DNA of 64,000 bases from Caulobacter vibrioides OR37. Its GTDB lineage: Bacteria; Pseudomonadota; Alphaproteobacteria; Caulobacterales; Caulobacteraceae. The first letter of the stretch is position 1. The number at the start of each line of letters is the position of its first letter. The notes below the pieces were generated by a model. That model did no database searches and had not been told where the DNA came from. It saw only the letters and a list, made by a program, of their open reading frames with translations. This document shows, piece after piece, positions 24,752 through 32,356 of this stretch. The DNA lies in NCBI RefSeq assembly GCF_000372645.1, contig NZ_APMP01000013.1, forward strand, positions 1 to 64,000, read 5' to 3'. The translations under genes were made by a program, and so were the position numbers.

Positions 24752-25861
24752 TCAGCGGCCCAGATGTTTGTCGAAGAACTTCAACATCACATCGTAGGCT
24801 TGGCGCGATTCCGGCACGTCGGCATTGTAGAAGAATCCGTGGAACAGGCCTTCCCAGACGTGGAGATCGGCCTCGACGCCCAACCGGACCAACTGGGTGT
24901 GGGTATAGACCGTCGAGCTCAGCTCGAAGCCTCGGGTGGCGGTGATCAGCAGGGTCGGGGGGAATTGGCGAAGAACCTCGTCCGAGGCGGTCGGCGACAC
25001 CAGGGGATCCTTGACGCTCGCGCCGGCGAGATAGGGTAGGGCCGAACCCTCCGAGGCCGGGCGGGCGGGCGGCCAGGGCGCTGGCGGACGGGCGTCGCCC
25101 AGCGGACCGGTGAAGAAGTCGGCGTCGCCGCCGAAGCCCGACGGCGACAAGGTCGCGCCCGCGCAGAAGATGCCGATCGCGCCGGGACGCGGCAGGCCGT
25201 GGGCCTGGAACCAGGCGACCGACATGCCGGTCAGCATTCCGCCCGCCGAGCAGCCATAGATGCCGATGTTCTTGGCGGGGTAGGTTTTCAGCAGTTCGCG
25301 ATAGACCGAGGCCACGTCCTCGCTGGCGGCCGGGAAGTGATGTTCCGGCCCTTGTCGGTAGTCCACGGCGACAACGCGAATGCGTCCCAGGCTGGTCAGG
25401 GGCAGGGACTCAAGCTCGCCGCAACCCTGGAAGCAGCCCATGAAGCCGCCGCCATGCAGATTGATCAGCACGCGGGCGCGGTTCTCGGGCGATACGCCGC
25501 CCTTGGGCGTATAGTCATAGACGTGCACGCCCCCAATCTTGGCATCGACCCGGTCATGGGGAAACAGAACGCGCTGCCGGGCCAGATAGGATTCCATGAA
25601 GATCGGAACCCCGTCCTTTTGCGCCAGCAATTCGGGCTGCTGCATCTGGCGCAGGTGCTCGGCCATATAGGCCTTGGCCTCGGGCGACAGCAGGCTCGAG
25701 ACCGGAACGCTCATGGCCGGCGCCAGGACGGTTCCGTCTGGATCGACCCGCACCGGCGAGGGCTTACGATCCTGGGCCGCGGCGACGCTGGCCGCCAAGG
25801 CAAGCAGGGCGATCACCGTCGCCTTGACCGCACCGCGCCCGCGCGCGTTTCGGGTTTCCAT
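24752..25861 (-). CDS. Exported alpha/beta hydrolase, HSL-like
   Basis: Alpha/beta-hydrolase fold-3 esterase of 369 residues, with a signal peptide (about residues 1-29, hydrophobic ATVIALLALAASVAAA). The oxyanion motif HGGGF begins at H136 and the nucleophile is S205 in GCSAGG; the histidine lies in GLFHGF. It is first gene of a two-gene minus-strand operon and diverges from a similar hydrolase at 26029. Two LacI-type operators lie between them. It is probably a periplasmic deacylase of the imported compound. Confidence 0.83.
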   Translation of the reverse strand: METRNARGRGAVKATVIALLALAASVAAAQDRKPSPVRVDPDGTVLAPAMSVPVSSLLSPEAKAYMAEHLRQMQQPELLAQKDGVPIFMESYLARQRVLFPHDRVDAKIGGVHVYDYTPKGGVSPENRARVLINLHGGGFMGCFQGCGELESLPLTSLGRIRVVAVDYRQGPEHHFPAASEDVASVYRELLKTYPAKNIGIYGCSAGGMLTGMSVAWFQAHGLPRPGAIGIFCAGATLSPSGFGGDADFFTGPLGDARPPAPWPPARPASEGSALPYLAGASVKDPLVSPTASDEVLRQFPPTLLITATRGFELSSTVYTHTQLVRLGVEADLHVWEGLFHGFFYNADVPESRQAYDVMLKFFDKHLGR

Positions 25862-25949
25862 CTCGTCTTCTCCCTACGGTCGGTCCGGGCCGTCGATTGG
25901 TGTTTCGTCTCGCGCCGCGGCCTCGGCTGGACCGAACTAAAAACGCCTC

Positions 25950-25963
25950 GGTAATCGATTGCA
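25950..25963. promoter_or_regulatory. LacI-type operator, site 4
   Basis: GGTAATCGATTGCA in the divergent region between the two HSL-like hydrolases. It is 34 bp centre to centre from site 5, about three helical turns. Confidence 0.7.
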
Positions 25964-25983
25964 AGTTTCTTCTTCGCGGGGGT

Positions 25984-25997
25984 TGTAATCGATTGCC
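25984..25997. promoter_or_regulatory. LacI-type operator, site 5
   Basis: TGTAATCGATTGCC, paired with site 4. The two together could control both divergent hydrolase operons by looping or cooperative binding. Confidence 0.7.
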
Positions 25998-26028
25998 TTT
26001 TCGGGGATCACTTTAGGGAGGAGCCGAA

Positions 26029-27096
26029 GTGCTCCGAGTCGGGGAGGCTAATTTGGCCGTATCGAGACGCGATTTGCACGCGATGATGCTGGGCGCCGCG
26101 GTCGCCGCGGGCGCGACCCCGTCCTTGGCGGGCGTCAGCCCGAGCGGCGAGGATCTTCTGGCCAATGTCGATCCGGAGCTGCGGGACGCGGCCCGCGCGC
26201 TGCTGGCCAAGCCTCAACCGAACTGGACCGTGCCGCAGCTTCTGGCCTTGCGCGCTCATTTGCCCCCGCCGCCAAAGCCCCTGGCCAGTCCGGCCGTGGA
26301 GCGCCGCGTCGTTCCCGGCGCTCCAGGCGGGCCGGACGTGCCCGTGCAGATCATCGGCGCCGTCTCGAGCGCCAAGCCGCGACCGGCGTTGCTGCATATC
26401 CATGGCGGCGGGTTCATCCTGGGGCGTCCCGAGGATGCCACGCCTGTTTGTCAAACCATCGCCGCGGAGCTGGATTGCCTGGTGGTCAATGTGGACTACA
26501 GGCTCTCTCCCGAAACGCCTTTTCCCGGCCCGGTCGAGGATTGCTACGCGGCGCTAGCGTGGCTGCATCGTAACGCGGAGGCGCTGGGCGTCGATCGCGA
26601 CCGCATCGCGGTGATGGGCGAAAGCGCCGGCGGAGGCTTGGCGGCGATGGTCGCTATCGCCGCGCGCGATCGCCGCGAAGTGAAGTTGCGCTATCAGGTC
26701 CTCATCTATCCCATGCTCGACGATCGCACCGGCAGCACGCGGCGGGTTCCGTCGTCCATTGGCCGCATCGGCTGGAACGAGGCTGGCAATCGCTTTGGCT
26801 GGTCGTGCTTTCTGGGCGCCCCCGCCGGCAAGGGCCAGCCGCCCCGCGGCGCCTCGCCGGCGCGCGTGGCCGACCTGAGCGGCCTGGCGCCGGCCTTTAT
26901 CGGCGTCGGCGGCATCGATCTCTTTGTCGAGGAGGATCTCGAATACGCGCGACGCTTGGTGCTCGCGGGCGTGCCGACCCAGTTCCAGCTCACGCCCGGC
27001 GCCTATCACGGGTTCGATTTCGTGGCGCCGCAAGCCCGACCGTCCAAGGCGTTCACCGCCGCGTGGATGAGCGGGCTGCGCGCCGCGTTCGCCTGA
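26029..27096 (+). CDS. Exported alpha/beta hydrolase, HSL-like, second
   Basis: HSL-family esterase, 355 residues. The N-terminus VSRRDLHAMMLGAAVAAGA looks like a Tat signal. The oxyanion motif HGGG is at 125-128, the nucleophile S199 lies in GESAGGG, the acid is in the GGIDLFVEE region and the histidine in AYHGFDF. The GTG start at 26029 has GGGAGGAG just upstream. It faces the double LacI operator and is followed 107 bp later by the locus receptor gene with its own operator. It is probably a deacylase for a sugar ester. Confidence 0.85.
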   Translation: MLRVGEANLAVSRRDLHAMMLGAAVAAGATPSLAGVSPSGEDLLANVDPELRDAARALLAKPQPNWTVPQLLALRAHLPPPPKPLASPAVERRVVPGAPGGPDVPVQIIGAVSSAKPRPALLHIHGGGFILGRPEDATPVCQTIAAELDCLVVNVDYRLSPETPFPGPVEDCYAALAWLHRNAEALGVDRDRIAVMGESAGGGLAAMVAIAARDRREVKLRYQVLIYPMLDDRTGSTRRVPSSIGRIGWNEAGNRFGWSCFLGAPAGKGQPPRGASPARVADLSGLAPAFIGVGGIDLFVEEDLEYARRLVLAGVPTQFQLTPGAYHGFDFVAPQARPSKAFTAAWMSGLRAAFA

Positions 27097-27151
27097 TGTG
27101 AGCGGAGACCGGCGCGCGAGAGAGGCTCATGCGGGGTGTCGCGAAGAGCGC

Positions 27152-27165
27152 GGCAATCGATTACA
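27152..27165. promoter_or_regulatory. LacI-type operator, site 6 (before receptor)
   Basis: GGCAATCGATTACA, 38 bp before the receptor start codon at 27204. It shares the ATCGAT core with the other five sites. Confidence 0.65.
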
Positions 27166-27203
27166 TTCATATCGCTAGACAATAAAAATGGGGAGGTATC
27201 GTC

Positions 27204-29375
27204 GTGAGAAAGATTGAATTCAACACGCGGTCGCGTTCAGCGCTTTGGCGTGGAGTTAGCCTGGCGGCCCTAGCCGGCGCGTTCATCGCCGCCGCCAGCG
27301 GTCCGGCTCTGGCCCAGCAAGCCCAGGGCGACGCGGCGACGCCGGAAAAGCTCGACGAGGTGGTGGTCACCGCGCTCAAGGGGGGCTCTCAGGTCATCGC
27401 GCGGGCGCCCGTCGCGATCCAGGCCTTCTCCGAGAAGGTGCTCACCGAGCGCGGGGTGCGCGATGGCGCGGACCTGATCCAGATGATCCCGGGGGCGTCG
27501 CAAGCCCAGGAAATTGGCGCGGGCTACCGCATCTTCTCGTTCCGGGGCTCGGGCGCCGGCGGACCGGTCGGCGACGGCATGATCGGCTATTATCTGGACG
27601 ATACCCCGTTTGGCGTTCCCAACAATCAGGCCGCGCCGCCGCTGCAATATTTCGACATCGAACGGGTGGAAGTGCTGCGCGGGCCGCAAGGCACGCTGTA
27701 CGGCTCGGGCTCGATGGGCGGCGCGATCATCTATCGCACCAAAAATCCTAGCCTTAGCCGGATGGGCTTCACGGCCGAAAGCGAACTGTCGGGGACGCGC
27801 GAGGCGGGCGATCCCAACTATCGCGTGGCCGGCGCGGTCTCGATCCCCATCATCGAGGACAAGCTGGGGCTGCGCGTCAGCGGCGGCTACGACAAGCGGG
27901 CCGGCTACAACGACATCTATCAGGGGGCTCCGGTGGGGACGCCCTACAAGACGGACGCCAACGGCGTCATCGCCAAGAACCTCCAGGCGGTGCTCTTGTG
28001 GAAACCCACCGACCTCACGACCGTGCGACTGCGCGCTTGGCGGTTCAGCACCGACCAAGACTATCTGAACGTCATGAATTCGGTGGATCCGCCCTACGCG
28101 GCCTATCAGGGCACGGTCAACGGCTATGATCGTCGGCGCGCGAACTACTACTCGGCGACCGTCACCCATGCGTTCGATGGTCTGACGTTGACCAACGCCA
28201 CCTCATACCAGAAGTCGCTGCCGGGCGGCTTTGGCGTGGCGCTGAACCTTGGCGCGCCGCTAGGGATCGGCACGCTGATCAATGGCGGCGACGCCAACAG
28301 CTTCGTGAACGAGTTCCGCCTCGCCACGTCCGGCGATGGCCCGCTGCACTGGGTGGGCGGGGCCTTCTACCAGAAGGCGCGCGGCCTCTATACCTTCTCC
28401 CTGAACTTTCCCACCCTGAAGCTGGGGGGAAGCACGATCACCCGCACGGAAAATGCCTCGGTGTTCTCGGAAGTCAGCTACGACCTGATGGGCGGCAAGC
28501 TGGTGCCTCTGTTGGGGCTCCGCTACTTCAAGGATGATCGCTCCTCGGAGTCCGTGACCAACGGTCAGTTGATCACGAGCCATGCCAAGCCGGACGCCCT
28601 GACCTGGCGGGCGAACCTGGCCTACTATCCGTCCGACAAGTGGATGCTGTTCTTCAACGCTGGCACGGGCTTCCGGAGCGGCATCCTGCAGTCGCAGGCC
28701 CAAGCCAACGCGGTGATCGCGGACGGCGTGCCGACCGGCGTTTCGTTGACGCCCGACAAGCTGCGGAACATCGAGATCGGCGCCAAGGGCAAGCTGTTCG
28801 ACGACAAGCTCCACCTCTCGGTCAGCGCCTACGACATCAAGTACACAAACCTGCAGAGCGCCTTCAATACGTCGATCGGCCTGTCCGCCTTCGCCAATCT
28901 CGGCGACGCCAAGACGCAGGGGATCGATATCGAGGCGTCGTGGGACACCCCGATCGAGGGCCTCAACCTGGCCGTGGTTGGCAACGTCAACACCTCGGAG
29001 TTCACCAACGTCATCCCCGCCTTCGCCGCCGCCAATCCGCGGAACAAGAGCGGCCAGGAGCTTTTCAACACGCCGCCGTACAACTGGCGCCTGGATGTGA
29101 ATTATCAAAAGAGCATCGGGGCTTACGACGTGTTCGCCAACGCCTCGGCCACCGCCGTCGGCAAGGCGCGCAATAGTGATCCCACCGTCAACACGCTGAA
29201 CCCCTACCAACTCTATCGCGCCAGCGTCGGGGTTCGGAAGGGCGCCTACACGGTCAAGCTCTTTGGCGAGAACCTGTCGGACGAGCGTGGACCCACCGCG
29301 GCGAACGGCCCGACCCTGCTGGCCGGGCCGCGTCCGCGGACCATCGGCGTGAACCTGAGCTTGGACTTCAACTAG
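27204..29375 (+). CDS. TonB-dependent receptor of the sucrose/esterase locus
   Basis: Outer-membrane receptor, 723 residues. A signal peptide (residues ~1-33, ending PALAQQ) is followed by the TonB box KLDEVVVTALK, a plug with IERVEVLRGPQGTLYGSGS and GAIIYRTKNP, and a barrel ending TIGVNLSLDFN. The GTG start has a strong GGGGAGGT site before it. A LacI-type operator lies 38 bp upstream. It is flanked on both sides by esterase genes, so its ligand is likely a sugar too large for porins, such as an acylated sucrose. The TAG stop begins a TAGAGCGCG element. Confidence 0.93.
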   Translation: MRKIEFNTRSRSALWRGVSLAALAGAFIAAASGPALAQQAQGDAATPEKLDEVVVTALKGGSQVIARAPVAIQAFSEKVLTERGVRDGADLIQMIPGASQAQEIGAGYRIFSFRGSGAGGPVGDGMIGYYLDDTPFGVPNNQAAPPLQYFDIERVEVLRGPQGTLYGSGSMGGAIIYRTKNPSLSRMGFTAESELSGTREAGDPNYRVAGAVSIPIIEDKLGLRVSGGYDKRAGYNDIYQGAPVGTPYKTDANGVIAKNLQAVLLWKPTDLTTVRLRAWRFSTDQDYLNVMNSVDPPYAAYQGTVNGYDRRRANYYSATVTHAFDGLTLTNATSYQKSLPGGFGVALNLGAPLGIGTLINGGDANSFVNEFRLATSGDGPLHWVGGAFYQKARGLYTFSLNFPTLKLGGSTITRTENASVFSEVSYDLMGGKLVPLLGLRYFKDDRSSESVTNGQLITSHAKPDALTWRANLAYYPSDKWMLFFNAGTGFRSGILQSQAQANAVIADGVPTGVSLTPDKLRNIEIGAKGKLFDDKLHLSVSAYDIKYTNLQSAFNTSIGLSAFANLGDAKTQGIDIEASWDTPIEGLNLAVVGNVNTSEFTNVIPAFAAANPRNKSGQELFNTPPYNWRLDVNYQKSIGAYDVFANASATAVGKARNSDPTVNTLNPYQLYRASVGVRKGAYTVKLFGENLSDERGPTAANGPTLLAGPRPRTIGVNLSLDFN

Positions 29376-29438
29376 AGCGCGTCATGTTTAAGCGTGAGCC
29401 GATAAACAGGCTTTAGGCCCGCACCGATCAGCGCGGGC
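29372..29438. terminator. TAGAGC remnant and hairpin after the receptor
   Basis: CTAGAGCGCGTCATG at the stop codon matches the left arm of the repeat family. A stem GCCCGC (29417-29422) / GCGGGC (29433-29438) follows. It is a probable terminator without a strong U-tract. The rest of the 220-bp gap to 29595 shows nothing else clear. Confidence 0.4.
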
Positions 29439-29625
29439 GCCGATGTCCGCGCTTGATCATTCTCCCAACTGAGGATGGGCGCGCTCGCCGTCGCGGGGAT
29501 CGCGGCGGCGAAGCGGCCCTTTTCTCGCGCGGGGAGATGCGCCCCTGCCGCTCTCCCCGCGACTTTCTCTCTTTGGAAACCAGACGCATCCGTCGATGAG
29601 CGTCGCAGCGACCGAGGGTTCTTCC

Positions 29626-31317
29626 ATGAGCGGTGTCTTCGAGGATCGCCGCGGCTCAGGCGTGGCGCGCCGCTCCATCCTGAAGGGCGCGGCGCTTGTC
29701 GCGGGCGCCCAGGGCGCGATGGCGGGGCCGGCGAGGGCGACGACCCGGGCCGCGAGGACCGGCCTGACCGCCGGCGCGGGCGTGGCGCAAGCGGCCACCG
29801 CCTCTGGGCGCGTGGCCGGCTATGTGCGCGACGGGATAAACATCTTCAAGGGGGTGCCCTATGGCGCGCCCACGGGCGGGACGGGACGGTTCCTGCCGCC
29901 GCGGCCTCCGGAGCCCTGGACGGGCGCGCGCAGCGCGCGCCACTACGGACCCATCTGTCCCCAGGACCAGGGAACAGGGCGCCTAAACGACGAGGAAGCC
30001 TTTGTCTTTCAATGGAACGACGCCGTTCAGAGCGAGGATTGCCTAAGGCTCAATGTCTGGACGCCTGGCTTGGCGCCCTCGGGGCGACGACCGGTGATGG
30101 TCTGGCTGCACGGGGGAGGCTTCGCGGCCGGCTCGGGGCACGACCTGCCCGCCTTCGACGGCGAGAACCTCGCGCGCCGCGGCGATGTGGTGGTCGTGAC
30201 CCTGAACCATCGCCTGAATGTCCTGGGGTATCTTGATCTGTCCCATGTCGACGAGCGGTTCGCCCAGTCTGGCAATGTCGGCATGCTCGATATCGTCGCG
30301 GCCCTGGCGTGGGTTCGCGACAACATCGCCCAGTTTGGCGGCGATCCTGATCGTGTCCTGATCTTCGGTCAGTCTGGGGGCGGGGCCAAGGTCTCGACCC
30401 TGATGGGCATGCCCGCCGCCCGCGGTCTCTTTCATCGCGCCATCGTCATGAGCGGCTCGTTCAGCTGGGCCGTCTCCCAGGAGAAGGCGCGGCGCCTGAC
30501 CGATCTGACCCTGGCCGAACTGGGCCTTGCGGCATCGGACGCGGCCCGCCTTCAGACCATGCCGCACGCGCGCCTTCTGGAGGCGGGGCAAAGAGTCCGG
30601 GCGCGGGTCAACAAGCCTTTCGACGGCTTCGTGGACGCCCGCCTTATCCCGAACCAGCTCGATTTCGCCCCCGTGGTCGACGGGGCCGTTCTGCCGACCT
30701 GTCCGTTCCATCCGGACGCGCCGGCGATTTCGGCGAACGTGCCGCTGATGGTCGGCACGACGCTCAATGAGTTCGTCCACGGAATAAACCATCCGGAGGT
30801 CGAGACCATGAGCGAGGCCGAGCTCGCCGCGAGGGCCGAGCGTTTCCTGCCGGGAAGAGGCGCCGGCCTGGTGGCGGCGTTTCGACGGCGAACGCCGAAC
30901 GCCAGTCCCTTCGATATTTGGTCGCGGATCGCGACCGCGCCGATCCGCCAGGCCGCGGTCGATCAAGCGGCGGTCAAGGCGCGCCAGGGCGGAGCGCCCG
31001 CCTATCTCTACGCGTTCAACTGGCGCTCGCCCGTGCTGGACGGCCGGCCGCGCGCGTTTCACTGCCTGGATATCCCCTTCGCCTTCGCCAACACCGATCG
31101 CTGCGACTCCATGACGGGCGGCGGCGAGGACGCCGCGGCGCTGAGCGCCAAGGTCGCGGACGCCTTCGTCGCTTTCGCGCGGAGCGGGGATCCCAACCAC
31201 GCGGGCCTGCCGCGCTGGGATCCGATGTCCGCCGAAGGAAGCGCCACCATGATCTTCGACGTCCAGAGCCGCCTTGAACGCGATCATGACGCCGACGAGC
31301 GGGCGGCGATCCGGTGA
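29626..31317 (+). CDS. Exported type B carboxylesterase
   Basis: Carboxylesterase/cholinesterase-family enzyme, 563 residues. A Tat signal ARRSILKGAALVAGAQG opens the protein, then the family start GRVAGYVRDGINIFKGVPYG, the EDCLRLNVW signature, oxyanion HGGGF and nucleophile S250 in FGQSGGG. I prefer the ATG at 29626, which has GAGGG seven bases before it, over the in-frame ATG at 29596. The fructokinase gene follows 25 bp after the stop, implying one transcript. This is the fifth esterase of the locus and the largest; exported type B esterases often attack aromatic or medium-chain esters. Confidence 0.87.
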   Translation: MSGVFEDRRGSGVARRSILKGAALVAGAQGAMAGPARATTRAARTGLTAGAGVAQAATASGRVAGYVRDGINIFKGVPYGAPTGGTGRFLPPRPPEPWTGARSARHYGPICPQDQGTGRLNDEEAFVFQWNDAVQSEDCLRLNVWTPGLAPSGRRPVMVWLHGGGFAAGSGHDLPAFDGENLARRGDVVVVTLNHRLNVLGYLDLSHVDERFAQSGNVGMLDIVAALAWVRDNIAQFGGDPDRVLIFGQSGGGAKVSTLMGMPAARGLFHRAIVMSGSFSWAVSQEKARRLTDLTLAELGLAASDAARLQTMPHARLLEAGQRVRARVNKPFDGFVDARLIPNQLDFAPVVDGAVLPTCPFHPDAPAISANVPLMVGTTLNEFVHGINHPEVETMSEAELAARAERFLPGRGAGLVAAFRRRTPNASPFDIWSRIATAPIRQAAVDQAAVKARQGGAPAYLYAFNWRSPVLDGRPRAFHCLDIPFAFANTDRCDSMTGGGEDAAALSAKVADAFVAFARSGDPNHAGLPRWDPMSAEGSATMIFDVQSRLERDHDADERAAIR

Positions 31318-31342
31318 AGAGACGTCTTGGAGGCGATGCCCA

Positions 31343-32227
31343 ATGACCTATGCGGGCGTGGAAATCGGCGGCACGAAGGTCGTGGTCGCGTTTGGGTCAG
31401 GGCCCGAGGATCTCGGCGACCGTGTGCGCATTCCCACCACGGCGCCAGACGAGACTCTGGAGGCGCTTTTCAAGGTGCTGGAGGCGCGACGCGCCCGGTC
31501 GGGTCTGAGGGCCGTCGGGGTCGCCACCTTCGGACCGGTGAGGCTAGATCCTGGCGCGGCGGACCACGGTCGGCTGTTGGCGACGCCCAAGCCCGGCTGG
31601 TCCGGCGTTGATCTCTTGGGCGTCTTGAGCGGATTGGGACTGCCCATCGGACTCGATACCGACGTCAATGGCGCGGCGCTGGGCGAGGGGCGTTGGGGCG
31701 CCTGCGCGGGTCTGGCCGACCATGCCTATATCACCGTCGGAACCGGCGTGGGCGTCGGTCTGGTCGTCAATGGCGCGCCCGTTCATGGCGCTCTGCATCC
31801 CGAGCTGGGGCATCTGCCCGTGCGCCGCGATCCCGCGTCGGATCCGTTCGTCGGCGCGTGTCCGTTTCACGGAGATTGTCTCGAGGGCTTGGTCAGCGGC
31901 GCCGCGCTCGCCGCCCGGCTGGGCCGTCCGGCCGAAACCCTTTCCACCGACGATCCGCTATGGGACCTCGTCTCCGACTACTTGGCGCAGATGATCGTCG
32001 CGCTGACCTACACGATAGCGCCCCGTCGGATCGTGCTGGGCGGCGGCGTGGGTCAGACGCCTCACGTGCTGTCCCGGACCCGCGAGCGCGTGGCGTCCTG
32101 GTTGGGCGGCTATCTTCCCGACCTTCGCCGCCCGGGCGTCCTGGAGGACTATCTCGTCGCCCCGGCGCTGGGGGAAAATTCCGGAGTCCTGGGCGCGATC
32201 GTCCTGGCCGAAAACGCCTCTGCCTGA
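31343..32227 (+). CDS. ROK-family fructokinase
   Basis: Sugar kinase phosphorylating fructose with ATP, 294 residues. The ATP-binding start GVEIGGTKVVVAFG, the central DTDVNGAALGE and the zinc-binding HPELGH...CPFHGDCLEGLVSG pattern are typical of ROK fructokinases. The ATG at 31343 fits the family start; the open frame to 31274 overlaps the esterase. It follows the carboxylesterase by 25 bp and completes sucrose catabolism: GH68 releases fructose, this enzyme makes fructose 6-phosphate. Confidence 0.88.
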   Translation: MTYAGVEIGGTKVVVAFGSGPEDLGDRVRIPTTAPDETLEALFKVLEARRARSGLRAVGVATFGPVRLDPGAADHGRLLATPKPGWSGVDLLGVLSGLGLPIGLDTDVNGAALGEGRWGACAGLADHAYITVGTGVGVGLVVNGAPVHGALHPELGHLPVRRDPASDPFVGACPFHGDCLEGLVSGAALAARLGRPAETLSTDDPLWDLVSDYLAQMIVALTYTIAPRRIVLGGGVGQTPHVLSRTRERVASWLGGYLPDLRRPGVLEDYLVAPALGENSGVLGAIVLAENASA

Positions 32228-32356
32228 CCCTGGAAAGTCCGCGCCTGGCGGAGGCCCCCTAGAAGCGCCGCGCCGCTGTCCAATGACGACGAGCCGACAT
32301 GGCCCCGGAACCACGCCGGGCCAGGGCGGTTATCCGACCGTATTGGAGGACGGACC

